Shown piece by piece: positions 1 through 8,690 of a stretch of 64,000 nt of DNA (position 1 is its first letter; each line of letters begins with the position of its first letter). Both the position numbers and the translations under genes were made by a program. The notes under the pieces are model-generated. The model saw only the letters and a program-made list of their open reading frames with translations, had not been told where the DNA came from and searched no databases. The stretch comes from 40CM-4-68-19 sp036513415. Lineage in GTDB: Bacteria > Myxococcota > Myxococcia > Myxococcales > 40CM-4-68-19. The stretch is from contig DATBZA010000059.1 in assembly GCA_036513415.1 (NCBI GenBank), positions 1 through 64,000 of the forward strand, read 5' to 3'.

Positions 1-173
1 CGTTCGCTGAGACGCCGCCGGGCTGCATGGCCCTGCGCCGCCACGCAGAAAGCGAGCCCGCCGGCGAGGCACTTCACGTGAAGCGAGAGACACGGGGCGG
101 CGCATTCTGCGCGTCGTGTGCTTTCTGATGCGTCGGCGCGAGGGCCACGCACCCCGTCGGCTATCTGCGCGCG
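1..173. repeat. 173-bp dispersed repeat, copy 1
   Basis: This stretch matches 35472-35644 base for base in length, with about 12 mismatches (roughly 93% identity by eye) and the same orientation. It starts exactly at the window edge, so the true left end may lie outside. No convincing reading frame is conserved between the copies; both are non-coding islands. The sharp loss of similarity after the shared CTATCTGCGCGCG marks the right end. Confidence 0.85.
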
Positions 174-422
174 TCACACCGAGTCGACTCCGCGCACACC
201 GCGCCCCGCGTTGGGTTGCTGAGGGAGGGAACACCAACTTGTCCCGGAACAAGCTCCGGGGACCGGCACCCCATCCGGCACGCCCACTACGAACTGGATC
301 CGGGTCTCTACCCCTGACACGTGGTTCAACCGGTTGAACTACGCCAGAGACGCGCAACAGCCCAGACGCGGTAGCTTTGCAACTCGAACGCGTCGCGGGA
401 CCGGCGGCAATTCAGGTTCAAG

Positions 423-444
423 CTGTCCCATTTGATTGGGGACA
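423..444. repeat. GGGGACA-core hairpin, copy 1
   Basis: CTGTCCC at 423-429 pairs with GGGACAG at 438-444 around an 8-nt loop. The same hairpin recurs in the second tandem unit, and a related GGGGACACCA hairpin sits upstream of yajC at 15802-15827. Hairpins of this kind are typical of REP-like elements mobilised in trans by RAYT transposases; no such transposase gene is in this window. Confidence 0.6.
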
Positions 445-844
445 GATTGCCGGGTCTGACCCTGGGTGGTGCAGTCCGGGGACATCGCTGACACTGCAGA
501 CCGGCGACATCGATGACACGGACGCGGTGGAATGGGACTTGCCTCGGGACCAGCACACGGGCCGCCCCCGCCGTTCCACGAACAGCCAGACCAGCTCGCG
601 CTCGGCAGAGCCGCCCGGATCTAGGGACCACGCACCGCAGAACTCGTTGCAAAATTTCCGGAACGAGTTCCGCGGCCTCCATCAACTTGTCCCGAGACAA
701 GCTCCGGACCCGCTCCCAAGGACGCACCACCCCCCTATCTGGACAGCCAAGAGCGGTGGGCCCGACACGGCCGAGGTAGAAGGCCGGAGGAGCGCAGCTG
801 CGCAGCTCGAAGTCGTTCCGGAACGGCGGCAATTCAGGTTCAAG

Positions 845-867
845 CTGTCCCATTTGATTGGGGACAG
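845..867. repeat. GGGGACA-core hairpin, copy 2
   Basis: CTGTCCC at 845-851 and GGGACAG at 861-867 form the same stem as the copy at 423-444, with one more G next to the loop. It lies at the equivalent place in the second tandem unit. Confidence 0.6.
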
Positions 868-1305
868 ATTGCCAGAGGGTCTGCCAGTGCCGGCGGGGTC
901 CAGACCAGGTTGCTCAGCTCGTAGACGCTTTGGACCGGCGACATCGATGACACGGACGCGGTGGAATGGGACTTGCCTCGGGACCAGCATACGGGCCGCC
1001 CCCGCCGTTCCACGAACAGCCAGACCAGCTCGCGCTCGGCAGAGCCGCTCGGATCTACGCTCCACGCGCCGCCCTGCATCAACTTGCCCGGGACAAGCTG
1101 TCGGACCGGACCCACGGACGCCCGCCCCCTATCCGGACAGCCAAGAGCGGTCGGGCCCGGCACGTCCGGCACGCCCACGATGAACTGGACCTCGGGCTCC
1201 TTCCCAGCAAGCGGGCGGCTGGAAGGCGGACAGGCATGCGGTTGCCCTGCCTGGCGGTGACGCGATGCACATTCTTCCAGCGTTCGATTTTTCGACGGAG
1301 GAGGG

Positions 1306-2367
1306 ATGACCCTGCGGGTGGCGCTCGTATCAACGCCCTTTGTGTCCGTGCCCCCGAGGGGGTACGGAGGGACCGAGTTGGTCGTTGGGGAGTTGGCCAA
1401 GGCGCTGACTGCGCGAGGCATCGAGGTGGTCGTGTATGCCACCGGTGACTCGGACCTGCCCGGCATCGAGGTCCGTTCCTACTTTCCGGCCGCTCAGTGG
1501 CCGCCTGACCGGGACATCGAGCGGGTGCACGCCACCTGGTCGCTCCGGGATGCTGCGCGAGACCCGCGCGGGTTCGACGTGATCCACGTCCATGCTCCCT
1601 GCGCGGTGGAAATGGCGCGGCTGTCGCACTGCCCGGTGCTGTGCACGCTCCACCACGATTTCGACCCCGAGCTGACCGACCTGTACCGGCGCGTTCCCCA
1701 GGTGAAGCTGATCGCCATCAGCCGGTCCCAGGCGCGGCGCGAGCCCGCCAAGGTGTCGGCGGTGGTGCACCACGGCCTGGACCCGTCGCGCTTCCGTTGC
1801 CTGCCGGAGCAGGGCTATCTGCTCTTCCTCGGCCGCTACGATCGGGTGAAGGGCGTCACCGAGGCCATCGAGGTGGCGGTGCGGGCGGGCGTGCCGCTGG
1901 TGATGGCGGGTGCGCCCCACGAGCGCGACTACTACCAGGAAGAAGTCGCGCCCCTGATCGCGAAGCACGGAGTGCTCGAGGTGGGGCCCGTCGGTGGAGA
2001 CCGCAAGGCGGCGCTGATCGCGCGGGCCCGCGCGCTGCTCTTTCCCATCGAGTGGGAGGAGCCGTTCGGGCTGGTGATGATCGAGGCAATGCTGAGCGGT
2101 GTGCCGGTGCTGGGCACCTCCCGGGGCGCCGTTCCCGAGGTGGTGGACGACGGAATCACCGGCGTGATCTGCGACGACGCGACCGAGATGGTGGCCGCGG
2201 CCCGGATCGCGGACAAGTTGTTCGACCGCGAGCGGATCCGCAAGGAAGCGGTGCAGCGGTGGTCCGCCGCGCGGATGGCGGACGACTACCTGCGCCTGTA
2301 CCGTACGGCGCACCTCGAAGAGCGCGCGGCGGAGGAAGACCAGGCAGACACCGCCGCGGAGGGATAG
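1306..2367 (+). CDS. glycosyltransferase family 4 protein
   Basis: A cytoplasmic GT-B fold retaining glycosyltransferase (family GT4), 353 aa, of usual length for the family; donor and acceptor cannot be read from the sequence. The N-terminal domain has the glycine-rich GYGGTE loop at residues 19-24. The C-terminal donor-binding domain begins near FLGRYDRVKG and carries the E-x7-E signature (E252 and E260 in EEPFGLVMIE). The ATG at 1306 follows a strong GGAGGAGGG ribosome site. The next gene starts 1 bp after its stop, so the two are surely co-transcribed; pairing with a debranching-type glucosidase suggests a role in an alpha-glucan or glucoside pathway (inference). Confidence 0.88.
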   Translation: MTLRVALVSTPFVSVPPRGYGGTELVVGELAKALTARGIEVVVYATGDSDLPGIEVRSYFPAAQWPPDRDIERVHATWSLRDAARDPRGFDVIHVHAPCAVEMARLSHCPVLCTLHHDFDPELTDLYRRVPQVKLIAISRSQARREPAKVSAVVHHGLDPSRFRCLPEQGYLLFLGRYDRVKGVTEAIEVAVRAGVPLVMAGAPHERDYYQEEVAPLIAKHGVLEVGPVGGDRKAALIARARALLFPIEWEEPFGLVMIEAMLSGVPVLGTSRGAVPEVVDDGITGVICDDATEMVAAARIADKLFDRERIRKEAVQRWSAARMADDYLRLYRTAHLEERAAEEDQADTAAEG

Positions 2368-2368
2368 C

Positions 2369-4702
2369 GTGGCGGGCCGCGTCCTGGTCTCCATCCCGGC
2401 TGCGGAGTTGCTGGGGTATGAAGACCTCACCTCGCTGCCCGAATCGACCGGCACCGACAAGCTGGTCCTGAAGCGCGGCAACCTCTTCGCCGTAGCGGGG
2501 CGGGTGGGGGACATCTGGCCGCCCGGAGCGCGCGACCAGGGCGGTTACTTCGAGGACACGCGCTTCCTCAGCAAGCTGAAGCTGACCGTGGCGGGAGGGC
2601 CGCCGGTGGTGCTCTCGACGCAGACGCGGCCCGAATACACCTCGCAGGTGGATCTCACGGTCACCAACAGGATGTTCGGCGGCCTGTTCCAGGACCCGGT
2701 GAACTTCCTTCACATCCGTCGCGAGCAGATCATCGACGACTGCTTCGCCGAACGGCTCACCCTGACGAACTACCTGGTCCGCGACATCGACTACTGGCTG
2801 GAGTACGAGTTCGCGGCGGACTTCGCCGATCAGTTCGAGGTGCGCGGCGCGAAGCGGCGCGAGCGGGGCACTTACTTCCGGCCGCTGGTACACGACGATC
2901 GGGTCGTCTTCTGCTACCAGGGCCGCGACGGCGTCCTCTACCGGGCCGAGGTGTTCTTCCCCGCCCGGGCGCCCGACGAGATGGACGGCGGTCGCGCGCG
3001 CTTCAGCTTCCATCTCGGGCCCAACGAGACCGCCTCGCTGGAGCTGCACGCGCTCCCCTCCTTGCACGCGGTTCTCTCCGGGACATCAGTGCGCGAGGCC
3101 GCAGATGCTGCCCGGCAACCCGGTTTCCGCTCCCCCCCGATCATGACGGAAGAGCCCGAATCGGGCTGGCTGTACCCCGGCTCGCATCCGGCCTCCCATC
3201 CTCCCGCGCCCAGGCGATTCGACGAGCGCATCGCGCGCGCCCGCGGCGACTACCACCACTGGGCGGAGGCGAGCGGGTGCGTGGAGACCGACGAGGAGGC
3301 CTTCAACGGAGCGCTGGCGCAGTCGGTCGCGGATCTCAAGGCGCTCACCATCTTCTGGGAGGATCGCCGCGTCATCTCCGCCGGCGTTCCCTGGTTCGCA
3401 TCGCCGTTCGGGCGCGACGCGCTGATCACCGGGTTCCAGGCGCTGCTCGTCAATCCGGACATCGCGCGCGACGCTCTCTTGTTCCTCGCCGCGCACCAAG
3501 GCCGGAAGGTGGACGACTTCCGGGAAGAAGAGCCTGGGAAGATCCTGCATGAGATCCGCCGCGGCGAGCTGGCGCGCACCGGAGAGGTGCCGCACACGCC
3601 GTACTACGGCAGCATCGACGCCACCCCCCTGTTCCTCATTCTGTATACCGAATATCTTCGGTGGACGAACGACCGGGCCTCCGGGGTCGCGCTGCTGCCG
3701 GCGGCGGAGTCCGCGCTCCGCTGGATCGAGCAGTCGGGCGACAAGGACGGCGACGGCTTCGTCGAGTACCAGCGCAAGAGCGAGCGCGGCCTGCGCAACC
3801 AGGGTTGGAAGGATTCCTGGGACGGCGTCCCGCACCTCGACGGCACTCCCGCGGAGCCGCCCATCGCTCTCGTCGAGGTCCAGGGCTACTGCATCGATGC
3901 GCGCCGGCGCATGGCGAGGCTCTACCGCCAGCTGGGCCGGCGCGAGGACGCGGCCCGATGCACGGTGGCTGCGCAACTGCTCAGCCGGAGGCTCGACGAC
4001 GCGTTCTGGATGGAGAAAGCGGGCACCTACGCGTTGGCGCTCGACGCCAACAAGCGGCAGGTGCAGACAGTCACTTCCAACCCCGGACACCTCCTGTTCT
4101 CGCGCGTCATTCCGGAGCAGCGCGCCCGCCGCGTGGCGCGCACCTTGATGTCCCCGGAGAGCTTCTCGGGGTTCGGCATCCGTACGCTCGCCAAGGGGCA
4201 GCGCCCGTACAATCCGCTCAGCTATCACAACGGGACCGTCTGGCCCCACGACAACTCCCTCATCGCCATGGGATTCTCGAACTACGGGATGCAGAAGCTC
4301 GCCGCCCAGGTGTTGTCGGGTGAGTACGACGCGTGCCGCCAGTTTCGGCATTTCCGGCTGCCCGAGCTGTACTGCGGATTGGGGCGCAACGAGGGCGACC
4401 TGGTGGTCAGCTACCCCGTCTCCTGCTCGCCGCAAGCCTGGGCCTCCGGCGCGTTCTTCCTCATGCTGCGCGCCTGCCTGGGCCTCTACCCGGACGCGCC
4501 GCGCAAGACCCTGAAGATCGTCAACCCGCATCTGCCCGGCATGCTGCAACGCCTGACGCTGGAGCGCCTGCGGATCGGCGACACCTTGCTGACCCTGCAA
4601 TTCACGCGCAGCGGCGACGGCTGCTTCGCCGCCGTCCGCGAGATGCAAGGCGACCCGCTCGCGATCCGGATCGAGGTCGGCGCCCAGACCGAGGAGGCAT
4701 AG
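2369..4702 (+). CDS. amylo-alpha-1,6-glucosidase / glycogen-debranching family protein
   Basis: A 777-aa protein with the layout of bacterial debranching-type glucosidases: an N-terminal beta-rich GDE_N domain (about residues 25-220) and a C-terminal (alpha/alpha)6 barrel (about 300-740). Barrel signatures are DSWDGVPHLDG, GYCIDARRRM and the YHNGTVWPHDNS loop, which includes likely catalytic-region acids. The family hydrolyses alpha-1,6 branches in glycogen-like glucans, although some members act on small glucosides. The start is a GTG one base after the stop of the upstream glycosyltransferase, with GGAGGGAT as ribosome site inside that gene's end. No signal peptide is seen, so it is probably cytoplasmic. 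Confidence 0.88.
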   Translation: MAGRVLVSIPAAELLGYEDLTSLPESTGTDKLVLKRGNLFAVAGRVGDIWPPGARDQGGYFEDTRFLSKLKLTVAGGPPVVLSTQTRPEYTSQVDLTVTNRMFGGLFQDPVNFLHIRREQIIDDCFAERLTLTNYLVRDIDYWLEYEFAADFADQFEVRGAKRRERGTYFRPLVHDDRVVFCYQGRDGVLYRAEVFFPARAPDEMDGGRARFSFHLGPNETASLELHALPSLHAVLSGTSVREAADAARQPGFRSPPIMTEEPESGWLYPGSHPASHPPAPRRFDERIARARGDYHHWAEASGCVETDEEAFNGALAQSVADLKALTIFWEDRRVISAGVPWFASPFGRDALITGFQALLVNPDIARDALLFLAAHQGRKVDDFREEEPGKILHEIRRGELARTGEVPHTPYYGSIDATPLFLILYTEYLRWTNDRASGVALLPAAESALRWIEQSGDKDGDGFVEYQRKSERGLRNQGWKDSWDGVPHLDGTPAEPPIALVEVQGYCIDARRRMARLYRQLGRREDAARCTVAAQLLSRRLDDAFWMEKAGTYALALDANKRQVQTVTSNPGHLLFSRVIPEQRARRVARTLMSPESFSGFGIRTLAKGQRPYNPLSYHNGTVWPHDNSLIAMGFSNYGMQKLAAQVLSGEYDACRQFRHFRLPELYCGLGRNEGDLVVSYPVSCSPQAWASGAFFLMLRACLGLYPDAPRKTLKIVNPHLPGMLQRLTLERLRIGDTLLTLQFTRSGDGCFAAVREMQGDPLAIRIEVGAQTEEA

Positions 4703-4731
4703 GAAGCGCCTTTCCTGGGGAACCGTTTTCC

Positions 4732-4944
4732 CTACGCCGCCTGCCTCTGCCCGAACACCGAATCCCGCAGGGCCTGCAGGGTGGAAACGCGCCGCTGTGC
4801 CAGCTCGCACATCTTGCGTCCACGCGCGGTCTGCTTGAACGCTTTCAGCAGGACGGCGCCGAGCAAGATCACGAACCCGCCGGGAAGGACGATCGCCGCG
4901 ACGATGAGAGCGAGTTTGCGGTTCACGCTCATCAGGATGTGCAT
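4732..4944 (-). CDS. small single-span membrane protein (uncertain)
   Basis: A 70-residue frame with one strongly hydrophobic segment (about residues 10-36, LALIVAAIVL followed by GGFVILLGAVLL) and a basic C-terminal tail, as expected for a small inner-membrane protein. It does not overlap its neighbours. No good ribosome site precedes the ATG at 4944 or the internal ATG at 4932, and no family is recognised. The hydrophobic segment argues for a real gene; the missing ribosome site argues against. Confidence 0.4.
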   Translation of the reverse strand: MHILMSVNRKLALIVAAIVLPGGFVILLGAVLLKAFKQTARGRKMCELAQRRVSTLQALRDSVFGQRQAA

Positions 4945-5000
4945 GTGGGATGCCAGTGCGAAACTCCCTGCGCGGTGCGCGGCGTGTTACACAGCGCCGC

Positions 5001-5927
5001 ATGGCTCACGCTCTCGAGAGCGTCCAGGACGCGGGAGACCGGCTGCGGGCGGCAGGGTACCTGCCTTCGCCCGAGATCGCTTCCTGCGCGTTCCTGGCCG
5101 ATCGGCTGGAAAAGCCGATCCTCGTCGAGGGCCCTGCCGGCGTCGGCAAGACCGAGCTGGCGAAGGCGCTCGCGCAGGCGACCGGGCGCACGCTCCTCCG
5201 GCTGCAGTGCTACGAAGGGCTCGACGAGGCGAAGGCGCTCTACGAATGGGAGTACGCCAAGCAGCTCCTCTACACGCAGCTGCTCAAGGACAAGATCGCG
5301 GAGACCATCGCCGGCGCCAGCACGCTCTCCGAGGCGGCGGAGCGGATCGCCGGGTCGGAGGATCTCTTCTTCAGCGAGCGCTTCCTCCTGCCGCGCCCCA
5401 TCCTCGCCGCCATCCGCTCGAAGGAACCCGCGCTGCTCCTGGTGGACGAGATCGACAAGGCGGACCCCGAGTTCGAGGCCTTCCTGCTCGAGGTGCTGGC
5501 GGACAGCGCGGTGACCGTGCCGGAGCTGGGGACGGTGCGGGCGATCCACACCCCTCGCGTCGTGCTGACCTCGAACGCCGCGCGCGAGCTGTCCGACGCG
5601 CTCAAGCGGAGGTGCCTGCACCTCTACATCGACTTCCCGACGCCCCAGCGCGAGCTGGAGATCGTGCGCTCGCGCGTGCCGGGGGTCTCCGAGCTGCTGG
5701 CGCGCAAGGTGGTGGCGGCCGTCCAGGCGGTCCGCAAGCTCGATCTGAAGAAGCCTCCCTCCATCAGCGAGACGCTCGACTGGATGCGCGCGCTCACGCT
5801 GCTGAACGCGTCCACGCTGGAGCCGCAGCTCGTCGCCGACACGCTGTCCATCATCCTCAAGTACGAGGCGGACATCGCCAAGGCGAAGGAGCACCTCGGC
5901 TACATCGCGGGCGCCGAGCTCCGGTGA
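5001..5927 (+). CDS. MoxR/CoxD-type AAA+ ATPase
   Basis: A 308-aa AAA+ ATPase of the MoxR family, closest in pattern to the CoxD-like branch. It has Walker A GPAGVGKTE (about residues 43-51), the branch-typical YEGLDEAKALYEWEYAKQ stretch, Walker B LLLVDEID and a sensor-1 LTSNAARELSDALKRRC. MoxR proteins act as chaperones that insert cofactors or metals or remodel partners, usually with a VWA-domain protein. No VWA gene is adjacent here: the next gene lies on the opposite strand. ATG 5001 is preferred because upstream codons in this frame lack family resemblance. Confidence 0.88.
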   Translation: MAHALESVQDAGDRLRAAGYLPSPEIASCAFLADRLEKPILVEGPAGVGKTELAKALAQATGRTLLRLQCYEGLDEAKALYEWEYAKQLLYTQLLKDKIAETIAGASTLSEAAERIAGSEDLFFSERFLLPRPILAAIRSKEPALLLVDEIDKADPEFEAFLLEVLADSAVTVPELGTVRAIHTPRVVLTSNAARELSDALKRRCLHLYIDFPTPQRELEIVRSRVPGVSELLARKVVAAVQAVRKLDLKKPPSISETLDWMRALTLLNASTLEPQLVADTLSIILKYEADIAKAKEHLGYIAGAELR

Positions 5928-5942
5928 GCGCCGGTCGCCGCC

Positions 5943-6518
5943 CTACCGGTGCCGCCCGTCGAAGAGCGCTGACTCCCGCCGCGCCTGCGCCTGGATCTGC
6001 TGGTCGACGTAGCCGGGATACCCGATGCGAACGGACTGGTCGGTCACTTCGGCGAGCGAGAGGCCGCCCTTCTTGTCCGCCACCAGGAACCCGCCGCGCG
6101 ACTTGAAGAGCAGATAGACCGCCGGATCGTCCACCGACATGCCCTGCTCCTCGGAGCGGTAGGTGTCTTCGCCGACCTGGATCAACACCACGCCCGGCGC
6201 GACCTGGCGGGACCCCGCGAATTGGAACGTCTTGAGCTCGGAGCCCCGGTTCGCCCAGGGCGCGAGGTTGTGCCGCTCGACGCCGGAGCGCCTCTTCATC
6301 TGCGCGATCACGCCCATCGTCTTCGGGTGCGTCAGCCGGCGCGCCGCGTCCCAGTCCCTGCGGACCACGCGCGAGAGGTACTGCTGCAGCGTCGCCTTCG
6401 CGAGGAAGACGTCCGCCGACTCCTCGTTCAGCATCGATTCCACGCTGGAATCGGGCGGCGGCCCGACCTTCGATGCCGCGCTCGCCGCCGCGCTGAGAAG
6501 CAAAAGTGCCGCAAGCAT
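5943..6518 (-). CDS. hypothetical exported protein
   Basis: A 191-aa protein with a short N-terminal signal (MLAALLLLSAAASAAS), probably cleaved near residue 16. The rest is soluble, with many basic and aromatic residues; no family is recognised. A good ribosome site (GGGAGGGAAAC) precedes the ATG at 6518. It lies downstream of the GGDEF gene on the same strand with 120 bp between, so it could be a second gene of that unit or have its own promoter. Confidence 0.65.
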   Translation of the reverse strand: MLAALLLLSAAASAASKVGPPPDSSVESMLNEESADVFLAKATLQQYLSRVVRRDWDAARRLTHPKTMGVIAQMKRRSGVERHNLAPWANRGSELKTFQFAGSRQVAPGVVLIQVGEDTYRSEEQGMSVDDPAVYLLFKSRGGFLVADKKGGLSLAEVTDQSVRIGYPGYVDQQIQAQARRESALFDGRHR

Positions 6519-6638
6519 TCGGGTTTCCCTCCCCCCAGGACCCGTCCACTATCCAACGCCGCAGGCCCTGTGCGTCCCGGCCTGCTTCCCGGCGGAGGGT
6601 GCACATCGCGTGCCTGCCCCGCAAGGGGCCGCACTGCG

Positions 6639-8138
6639 TCAAGCGCTGGCGCGCTGGAGGGGGATGGCCATGGCGACGCGGTCCCGCCCGAGGCGCTTCG
6701 CCTCGTAGAGGGCGCTGTCCGCCTTCTCGATCAGGCTTCCCACGTCTTCGGCGTCGATACCGAGGGTGGCAACCCCCAGGGAAATGGTGACCGACAAAGG
6801 CGCGCGCGGGTCCGGTCCCGGCATCGAAGCAGCCGCCACGGCGCGCCGCAGCTTTTCCGCGACCTCCAGGGCCTCCGGCTTTCCCACGCGCGGCAGCACG
6901 ACGCAGAACTCCTCGCCGCCGTAGCGGGCGACGATGTCGATCTTCCGGATGGTCCGGCGCAATGCGAGCGCGACGCCGCGCAGGACGCCGTCTCCGACGG
7001 TGTGGCCATGCGCATCGTTGATCCGCTTGAACAGATCGAGGTCGATCATCAGCACCGAGACCGGGTCCCCGAAGCGGAGCGAGCGCGACAGCTCGTTCTC
7101 CAGGCGGAGGAAGAGCTGCCGCCGGTTGGGCACTCCGGTGAGCGGATCGGTGAACGAGAGCTCCAGCGTCTGCTGGTACAAGCGCGCGTTGGCGATGGCC
7201 AGCGCCGCCTGCGCGGCGATGGCCTCCGCCAGCCGGATCTCCTGGGGGCTGAAGGAGTCCAAGCGCGGCCGGTTGAAGTTCATCACGCCCAGGATCCGGC
7301 CCTTGCTGCGCAGGGGGACGGAGAGAAAGGAGCCGACGGTTCGCGCCTGGGCCTTGTAGTGGAGGTAGCGCGTCTCCTTCGCCACGTCCGGCACGTAGAA
7401 GGTCTCCCCGCGCGCGGCGACCTCACCGGAAACGCCCTCGCCCAGGTGGAAACGCATTCCCCGCGCGTTTCGCGGCGCGGTCCCCGCCACCGCCTCGATC
7501 ACCAGCTGGTGCGTGACGTCGTCGAACAGCATGACCGAGAACTCGCTGATGCCGAACCGGGCGCAGACGTGCCGGCCCAGCGTCTCGAGCTGCTCGGGAA
7601 GGTCCAGCGTGCCGGAGACGGCCTTGGAGACCTCCAGCAGGAGCTCCATCTCGCCGACGTGGGCCTCGAGCCGCGCGTTCATCGCCTTGAGCTCCTCTTG
7701 GAGCGAGAGATCCAGCGCCAGCTTGGCCAACGACTCCTTGGCCTCGATGTCGGCAACCGCCATGTCGGTGATGCGCGACAGCATGGTGTTGAAGCTGCGG
7801 GCGAGCTTGCCGAGCTCGTCCTCGCTCTGGACGCGGGCGCGGACCAGGAACTCGCCCAGCTCCGCGCGGGCCATCACGCGCGACAGGCCCAGGATGGGCT
7901 TGATCAGGAAGTGCCGGGCGGCGAGCGCGATGGTCATCCCGGCGAAGGTGAGCGCGAGCAGGGTGCCGAGGATGATGCCGGTGCGCAGCTCGTCGAATGC
8001 GAGGGCCGGGTCCCGCGCAGCGAGCCGGTGGCTGTGCGCCACCAGGGCTCCCAGTCCGGTCACCAGGACGACTGCCGAGGGAATGGCAGACGCGAGAATC
8101 AGCTTGAGAGCGAGCGACTGGCGGATGCGCGAGAGCAC
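6639..8138 (-). CDS. membrane-bound GAF-GGDEF diguanylate cyclase
   Basis: Makes cyclic di-GMP from two GTP. Two transmembrane segments (near residues 10-30 and 50-75) are followed by a HAMP linker, a helical region, a GAF domain (about 170-320) and a C-terminal GGDEF domain with an intact GGEEF active site (in RYGGEEF). RKID lies five residues before the motif and matches the RxxD inhibitory site, so product inhibition is likely. The GTG at 8138 (VLSRIRQ) places the first helix right at the N-terminus; a longer frame reaches an ATG at 8198 but would run into the divergent CBS gene's leader. Signal and targets are unknown. Confidence 0.88.
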   Translation of the reverse strand: MLSRIRQSLALKLILASAIPSAVVLVTGLGALVAHSHRLAARDPALAFDELRTGIILGTLLALTFAGMTIALAARHFLIKPILGLSRVMARAELGEFLVRARVQSEDELGKLARSFNTMLSRITDMAVADIEAKESLAKLALDLSLQEELKAMNARLEAHVGEMELLLEVSKAVSGTLDLPEQLETLGRHVCARFGISEFSVMLFDDVTHQLVIEAVAGTAPRNARGMRFHLGEGVSGEVAARGETFYVPDVAKETRYLHYKAQARTVGSFLSVPLRSKGRILGVMNFNRPRLDSFSPQEIRLAEAIAAQAALAIANARLYQQTLELSFTDPLTGVPNRRQLFLRLENELSRSLRFGDPVSVLMIDLDLFKRINDAHGHTVGDGVLRGVALALRRTIRKIDIVARYGGEEFCVVLPRVGKPEALEVAEKLRRAVAAASMPGPDPRAPLSVTISLGVATLGIDAEDVGSLIEKADSALYEAKRLGRDRVAMAIPLQRASA

Positions 8139-8221
8139 AGCCGGACGATTGTAGCGCCTCTGCGTTGTACTGGCTGCTTGTGGGTTTGGAACCCACATTC
8201 AGGATCTCTCAAGGAGGCCTC

Positions 8222-8653
8222 ATGCGCGCCAAGGAAGTGATGACGAAGAATCCTGCCACTATCTCGATGGATGCGAACGTCGTGGACGTGGCCCGGGTGA
8301 TGGCGGAGAAGGACTTCGGGTTCGTCCCGATCGTAGACGGTCAGGGTCGCGCCGTCGGGACGGTGACCGACCGCGACATCGTGGTCCGCGTGATCGCGAA
8401 GGGGCTCGACCCGAAGACGGCGAAGCTGCGCGACTTCGGAGGCAACGAAGTGATCTTCGTGCGGCCGGACGACGACGTCTCGCGCGCCCGCGAGCTGATG
8501 CAGCAGCACAAGGTCCAGCGGATCCTGGTCTGCGACGACCAGAAGAAACCGCTCGGCGTGATCAGCCTTCAGGACCTGGCCAGGGTGGAGGACGAGCGCG
8601 AGGTCGGCGAGACGGTGCAGAAGGTGAAAGAGGAGGGCGCCGCGGTACATTAG
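8222..8653 (+). CDS. tandem CBS-domain protein
   Basis: A 143-aa stand-alone CBS pair. CBS1 starts at VMTKNPATIS and CBS2 at the FVRPDDDVSRARELM segment; both have the usual G-x-(V/I)-(T/S)-x-x-D pattern (VGTVTDRDIV; LGVISLQDLA). Such proteins sense adenine nucleotides and often regulate a partner that cannot be named from here. ATG 8222 is chosen for its near-perfect AAGGAGG ribosome site at 8212-8218. Transcription diverges from the GGDEF gene. Confidence 0.9.
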   Translation: MRAKEVMTKNPATISMDANVVDVARVMAEKDFGFVPIVDGQGRAVGTVTDRDIVVRVIAKGLDPKTAKLRDFGGNEVIFVRPDDDVSRARELMQQHKVQRILVCDDQKKPLGVISLQDLARVEDEREVGETVQKVKEEGAAVH

Positions 8654-8690
8654 CCCGGCCGGTTTCAGGCGGCTCAGGGGTACGTGAGGG
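8653..8690. repeat. REP-like repeat, copy 1
   Basis: AGCCCGGCCGG...CAGGCGGCTCAGGGG starts in the stop codon of the CBS gene and matches the element that follows the SpoIID gene at 9774-9815. Its hairpin arm is imperfect here. It overlaps the start of the downstream gene. Confidence 0.55.

Larger units (their letters stand above)
373..1176. repeat. tandem duplication, unit about 420 bp
   Basis: Segment 373-779 is repeated at 796-1176 with an offset of 422-434 bp. The best conserved block is about 115 bp (499-613 and 933-1047), nearly identical and starting GACCGGCGACATCGATGACA. A second block runs from GGCGGCAATTCAGG through the GGGGACA hairpin (403-452 and 825-873). The ends share CTAT(C/T)(T/C)GGACAGCCAAGAGCGG. 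Indels of up to about 20 bp between the copies suggest an old duplication. Confidence 0.85.
174..1305. other. gene-free repeat island
   Basis: About 1.1 kb without a credible gene. It holds a tandem duplication (373-779 and 796-1176), a partial third copy of that unit's end at about 229-303 (ACTTGTCCCGGAACAAGCT and the CCGGCACGCCCAC segment), two GGGGACA hairpins, and several short inverted repeats such as AACTCGTT/AACGAGTT at 641-648 and 662-669. Open frames here are short, overlap each other on both strands and look like nothing known. Island 2 (35.4-36.2 kb) shares the 173-bp repeat and the AACTCGTT palindrome with it. Confidence 0.7.

Noticed and set aside
1..1200. CRISPR array
   Set aside because: The repeats are two long units of about 420 bp with internal divergence, not short regular repeats with unique spacers, and no cas genes are near.
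3086..5002. Long antisense frame of over 600 codons opposite the debranching enzyme
   Set aside because: GC-rich codon bias on one strand leaves stop-free shadows on the other. The translation is Arg/Ala/Gly-rich without any family pattern. The same holds for long shadows opposite recJ, aspS, polA, the PpiD gene and mrdA.
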